From: Opitutia bacterium UBA7441
Lineage (GTDB): Bacteria > Verrucomicrobiota > Verrucomicrobiia > Opitutales > Coraliomargaritaceae
NCBI GenBank assembly: GCA_002480015.1
Contig: DLQD01000107.1
Coordinates: 31,023-43,111, forward strand
Direction: 5' to 3'
Length of the DNA stretch: 12,089 nt
A program made the position numbers and the translations under genes. Positions within the stretch are counted from its first letter, which is position 1; each line of letters opens with the position of its first letter. This document shows, in pieces, positions 9,187-12,089 of this stretch. Under the pieces are notes generated by a model. The model ran no database searches. It saw only the letters and a program-made list of their open reading frames with translations, and had not been told where the DNA came from.

Positions 9187-9441
9187 TTATCCTGCTTTTT
9201 CGGTAATGTATTTAATGACATCGCCGACCGTTTGCAGTTTTTCAGCGTCGGATTCTGGAATTTCGCCGTCGATCTCATCGCTGAACTCTTCTTCGAAAGC
9301 CATGATGAGCTCCACTGTATCTAGAGAATCCGCACCGAGATCATCCAAAAAGGAAGCTTCTGGTGTAACTTGCTCTTCGTTAACGTTGAGCTGATCGACG
9401 ATGATTGTTTTTACGCGTTGTTCAATAGTTTGGTCTGACAT
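9187..9441 (-). CDS. acpP: Acyl carrier protein
   Basis: AcpP carries growing acyl chains on a 4'-phosphopantetheine arm. It is 84 residues, small and acidic. The modified serine is Ser39 in the invariant DLGADSLDTVELIM stretch, flanked by the four-helix pattern of the family (helix I about 3-17, helix II 39-53, helix IV about 70-82). It lies 46 bp after fabG and 66 bp before fabF, all on one strand. The leader before the ATG is AT-rich (AAATACAGAAAATT) without a Shine-Dalgarno, which suits an unstructured, highly translated start. The downstream terminator points to a separate, abundant acpP mRNA. Confidence 0.98.
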   Translation of the reverse strand: MSDQTIEQRVKTIIVDQLNVNEEQVTPEASFLDDLGADSLDTVELIMAFEEEFSDEIDGEIPESDAEKLQTVGDVIKYITEKAG

Positions 9442-9486
9442 AATTTTCTGTATTTAGGTTGTGAAAAATAAACCACTAAATGAGGG

Positions 9487-10234
<748 letters not shown>

Positions 10235-10253
10235 GTGTGCGGAGTTTCCGACA

Positions 10254-10284
10254 ATTACTAAGTTTGGCGCAAGCCCAATGTTAA
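10254..10284 (-). promoter_or_regulatory. Weak candidate promoter for fabG
   Basis: On the minus strand, TTAACA (10284-10279, five of six to the -35 consensus) is followed after 19 bp by AGTAAT (10259-10254, four of six). The spacing is long. It would give a leader of roughly 13-17 bases. It lies in the only intergenic space upstream of fabG. Confidence 0.3.
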
Positions 10285-10298
10285 CCGTGAGCAACATT
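10277..10298. promoter_or_regulatory. Inverted repeat between divergent promoters (candidate operator)
   Basis: AATGTT (10277-10282) and AACATT (10293-10298) are perfect inverted half-sites with a 10-base spacer. The left arm overlaps the predicted fabG -35 box and the right arm overlaps the TTGACA of the plus-strand promoter. A dimeric regulator bound here could control both directions. No regulator gene is in the window. Confidence 0.35.
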
Positions 10299-10326
10299 GA
10301 CAGTCGCGCCCGATCACGACTCTAGT
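10297..10326 (+). promoter_or_regulatory. Candidate promoter giving a leaderless rRNA pseudouridine synthase mRNA
   Basis: A perfect TTGACA (10297-10302) is followed after 18 bp by TCTAGT (10321-10326, four of six to TATAAT). A start about 7 bases past the -10 box falls on the A of the ATG at 10333. The absence of any Shine-Dalgarno there agrees with this. Confidence 0.5.
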
Positions 10327-10332
10327 GCCTAT

Positions 10333-11064
10333 ATGTCAGAACAGGAACTACAGCGCATCCAGAAACTCATTGCCAACTCCGGGCTTTGCTCACGCCGCGA
10401 GGCCGAGCGCCAAATCGAAGAAGGCAATGTCCGCGTGAATGGGAAAATCGCTCAGCTGGGCGACAAATCGACCCCGGATGCCGCTATTTTCGTCAACAAC
10501 AAACCGATCATGCGCAAAGAAGAGCGCCCGATCACACTCATCATGAACAAGCCAAAGGGCGTGCTCTGCACCAACGCCGATCCCCACGCCGAACGCACGG
10601 TCTTCGACCTGCTCCCACCCGAACTCCGGCGCCAACGCCTCTTTTGCGCGGGCCGCCTGGATAAGGACAGTGAGGGCTTGCTCATCATAACCAACGACGG
10701 CGACCTCGCCCACCGACTCACCCACCCCAGCAAGGAAATCGTCAAGCGCTACCGCGTCGTCCTGCACCGCGACTTCAACAAGGCGGACATTCCGAAGCTA
10801 CTGGCTGGCACCGAATACGAGGGCGACTTCCTCAAAGCCGAAAAAGTCATTCCCGCCCCGCAAGTCGGCGAAGGCTACCAACGTCGCCTCGAAGTGCACC
10901 TCCACCACGGCAAAAAGCGCGAAGTGCGCCGGCTCTTCGAGGCCAACCGCTACTTCGTCAAAAAACTTGTCCGGATTCAGATCGGTGGCATTATTCTAAA
11001 AAACATCCCACGCGGCGGTATCAAAATTCTCGGAAAAAAGGATATCGAGCGGCTCTTCGGCTAA
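10333..11064 (+). CDS. rRNA pseudouridine synthase, RsuA/RluB family
   Basis: This enzyme isomerises a uridine in rRNA to pseudouridine. From the ATG at 10333 it has 243 residues. An in-frame ATG-less extension to 10297 would overlap the promoter and is rejected. An S4 RNA-binding domain occupies about 5-50 (RIQKLIANSGLCSRREAE, then VRVNGK). The catalytic domain has KPKGVLCT (73-80), catalytic Asp110 in GRLDKDSEGLLIITNDGD and the family's C-terminal GKKREVRRLFEA (193-204). HPSKEIVKRYRV after the active site looks nearer to RluB (23S rRNA) than to RsuA (16S rRNA), but the target nucleotide cannot be told from sequence alone. It is divergent from fabG and 191 bp upstream of nadK on the same strand. 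Confidence 0.92.
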   Translation: MSEQELQRIQKLIANSGLCSRREAERQIEEGNVRVNGKIAQLGDKSTPDAAIFVNNKPIMRKEERPITLIMNKPKGVLCTNADPHAERTVFDLLPPELRRQRLFCAGRLDKDSEGLLIITNDGDLAHRLTHPSKEIVKRYRVVLHRDFNKADIPKLLAGTEYEGDFLKAEKVIPAPQVGEGYQRRLEVHLHHGKKREVRRLFEANRYFVKKLVRIQIGGIILKNIPRGGIKILGKKDIERLFG

Positions 11065-11255
11065 TGGCACGCAGAGAGCAGTTACCAGAATCCAGAGGGC
11101 ATAGCCAGGCATCCGTTTCTTGCCAACAGGCCGGGTCTACCGTTATTGAATCAATCATAGGCTAGCACAAGAAAGACACGGACCCTACAACATCGAGCCT
11201 TTCAGAAGATAGCCAACGACCCTCTGCAGCAAAACATTTAAAAGAGACACACCTC

Positions 11256-12089
11256 ATGCAGCCGATCCGAACCATCACATTCGCAGTCAACACGACCAAG
11301 CCCGGCGCCGAAGAGACCGCGCGTTACCTCGCCGGCATCGCCGACTGTGAGGGCGCGAAAACAACCATCCGCCCAGACTACCCGCTTCCACCGGATGCCC
11401 TCGCAGGGCAAGACCTTTGCTGCGCCGTCGGCGGCGACGGCACCCTGCTCGGCGTGCTTGATGCCGCCCTGGAATCCAGCTGCGCAGTGCTCGGTGTGAA
11501 TATGGGGAAACTCGGGTTTCTCGCCACCTTCAGCGCCGAAGAAGCGGCTCAAGATCTGCCCAATCTCATCCAAGGCCAGTATGCCATCGCCGAGCGCTCC
11601 GTGTTGCGTTGCACTACCCGCCAAGGCGAGTCCGTTTACGGCCTCAACGACATTGTCATTAAGGAAACTGAAGGCCGAGGTCTCATCCGGCTGCAAGTCG
11701 CCTCCAATGGCAACCCGGTCTCAGAATATCACTGCGACGGTCTCATTTTCTCCACCCCTACCGGATCCACTGCCTACAACCTATCCGCCGGCGGCCCCAT
11801 TATCGGCCCCCGCGTCAGCGCTATCGCCATGACGCCGATCTGCCCGCACACCCTCGGCAATCGCTCTGTCATTTTTGACAACTCCTCGCAAATCCGCGTC
11901 TCCCATCTCGAGCCGGGCCCCTGTCCCCGTATCACCATAGACGGGCGTGTCCGCTTTAAGTCAGAAGACAACTTTCCGATCGAGATCGCTGTCGCGGACC
12001 GCAGCTTCCGTCTCATGCAAAACCCCGACCACTCCCACTTCGCCATCGTCCGCGACAAACTCCACTGGGGTGGTCCTACGATTCGCTAG
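11256..12089 (+). CDS. nadK: NAD kinase
   Basis: NadK phosphorylates NAD to NADP in the cytoplasm. It is complete at 277 residues, and its TAG stop is the last triplet of the window. The defining motifs are GGDGT (59-63), NMGKLGFLA (82-90), NDIVI (131-135, where NE is also common in the family), DGLIFSTPTGSTAYNLSAGGP (161-181) and PICPHTLGNRSVI (194-206). The N-terminal strand TITFAVNTTKPGA supports the chosen ATG. An AAAAGAGACACACCTC leader has at most a weak purine run. The 191-bp gap after the pseudouridine synthase has a small ATTGA-A-TCAAT palindrome (11145-11155) and no sure promoter, so co-transcription is undecided. Confidence 0.97.
   Translation: MQPIRTITFAVNTTKPGAEETARYLAGIADCEGAKTTIRPDYPLPPDALAGQDLCCAVGGDGTLLGVLDAALESSCAVLGVNMGKLGFLATFSAEEAAQDLPNLIQGQYAIAERSVLRCTTRQGESVYGLNDIVIKETEGRGLIRLQVASNGNPVSEYHCDGLIFSTPTGSTAYNLSAGGPIIGPRVSAIAMTPICPHTLGNRSVIFDNSSQIRVSHLEPGPCPRITIDGRVRFKSEDNFPIEIAVADRSFRLMQNPDHSHFAIVRDKLHWGGPTIR

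Noticed and set aside
10235..10297. Longer N-terminus for fabG
   Set aside because: The extra 21 residues precede the normal SDR start and would overlap the divergent promoter region.
11145..11155. Small palindrome ATTGA-A-TCAAT upstream of nadK as an operator
   Set aside because: Too short and AT-rich to separate from chance, with no promoter elements placed around it.

Overview
The window holds chromosomal housekeeping genes of a Gram-negative-type bacterium. The best guess is a Verrucomicrobiota member, perhaps of the Opitutales/Puniceicoccales group. That guess is inference. It rests on a secreted metallopeptidase with a PEP-CTERM-like tail, a single-chain PurL, the fabG-acpP-fabF order, a hexameric-type citrate synthase, moderately GC-rich coding DNA and a general lack of Shine-Dalgarno sequences. 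No rRNA, tRNA, CRISPR array, transposase or phage gene was found.

Layout. From 1 to 2320 (+) is the 3' part of purL, which starts outside the window. It carries two in-frame arrays of a 7-bp repeat. From 2321 to about 3950 is an AT-richer, gene-poor stretch with hairpins, one doubtful small minus-strand ORF and a gene for a leishmanolysin-like secreted zinc peptidase (3024-3953, +). Next comes a minus-strand pair: a protein resembling the 'host attachment' family (5020-5487) followed 30 bp later by a PAC2-family protein with an extended C-terminus (4048-4989). A long minus-strand run of core metabolism follows, in transcription order fabG (10234-9488), acpP (9441-9187), fabF (9120-7864), hisH (7730-7092) and gltA (7027-5741). 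Divergent from fabG on the plus strand are an RsuA/RluB-type rRNA pseudouridine synthase (10333-11064) and nadK (11256-12089), whose stop codon is the last base triplet of the window.

How the genes work together. FabG reduces 3-ketoacyl-ACP, AcpP carries the acyl chain and FabF elongates it, so these three form a fatty-acid elongation cluster. A strong intrinsic terminator lies between acpP and fabF and probably lets acpP transcript exceed fabF transcript. HisH supplies ammonia for histidine synthesis but stands without its partner HisF. GltA starts the TCA cycle, PurL makes FGAM in purine synthesis and NadK makes the NADP pool that FabG draws on.

The most notable signals are the heptamer arrays inside purL, the acpP/fabF terminator, a predicted leaderless promoter for the pseudouridine synthase and an inverted repeat between the divergent promoters. 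I saw no convincing evidence for a wholly new multi-gene system.
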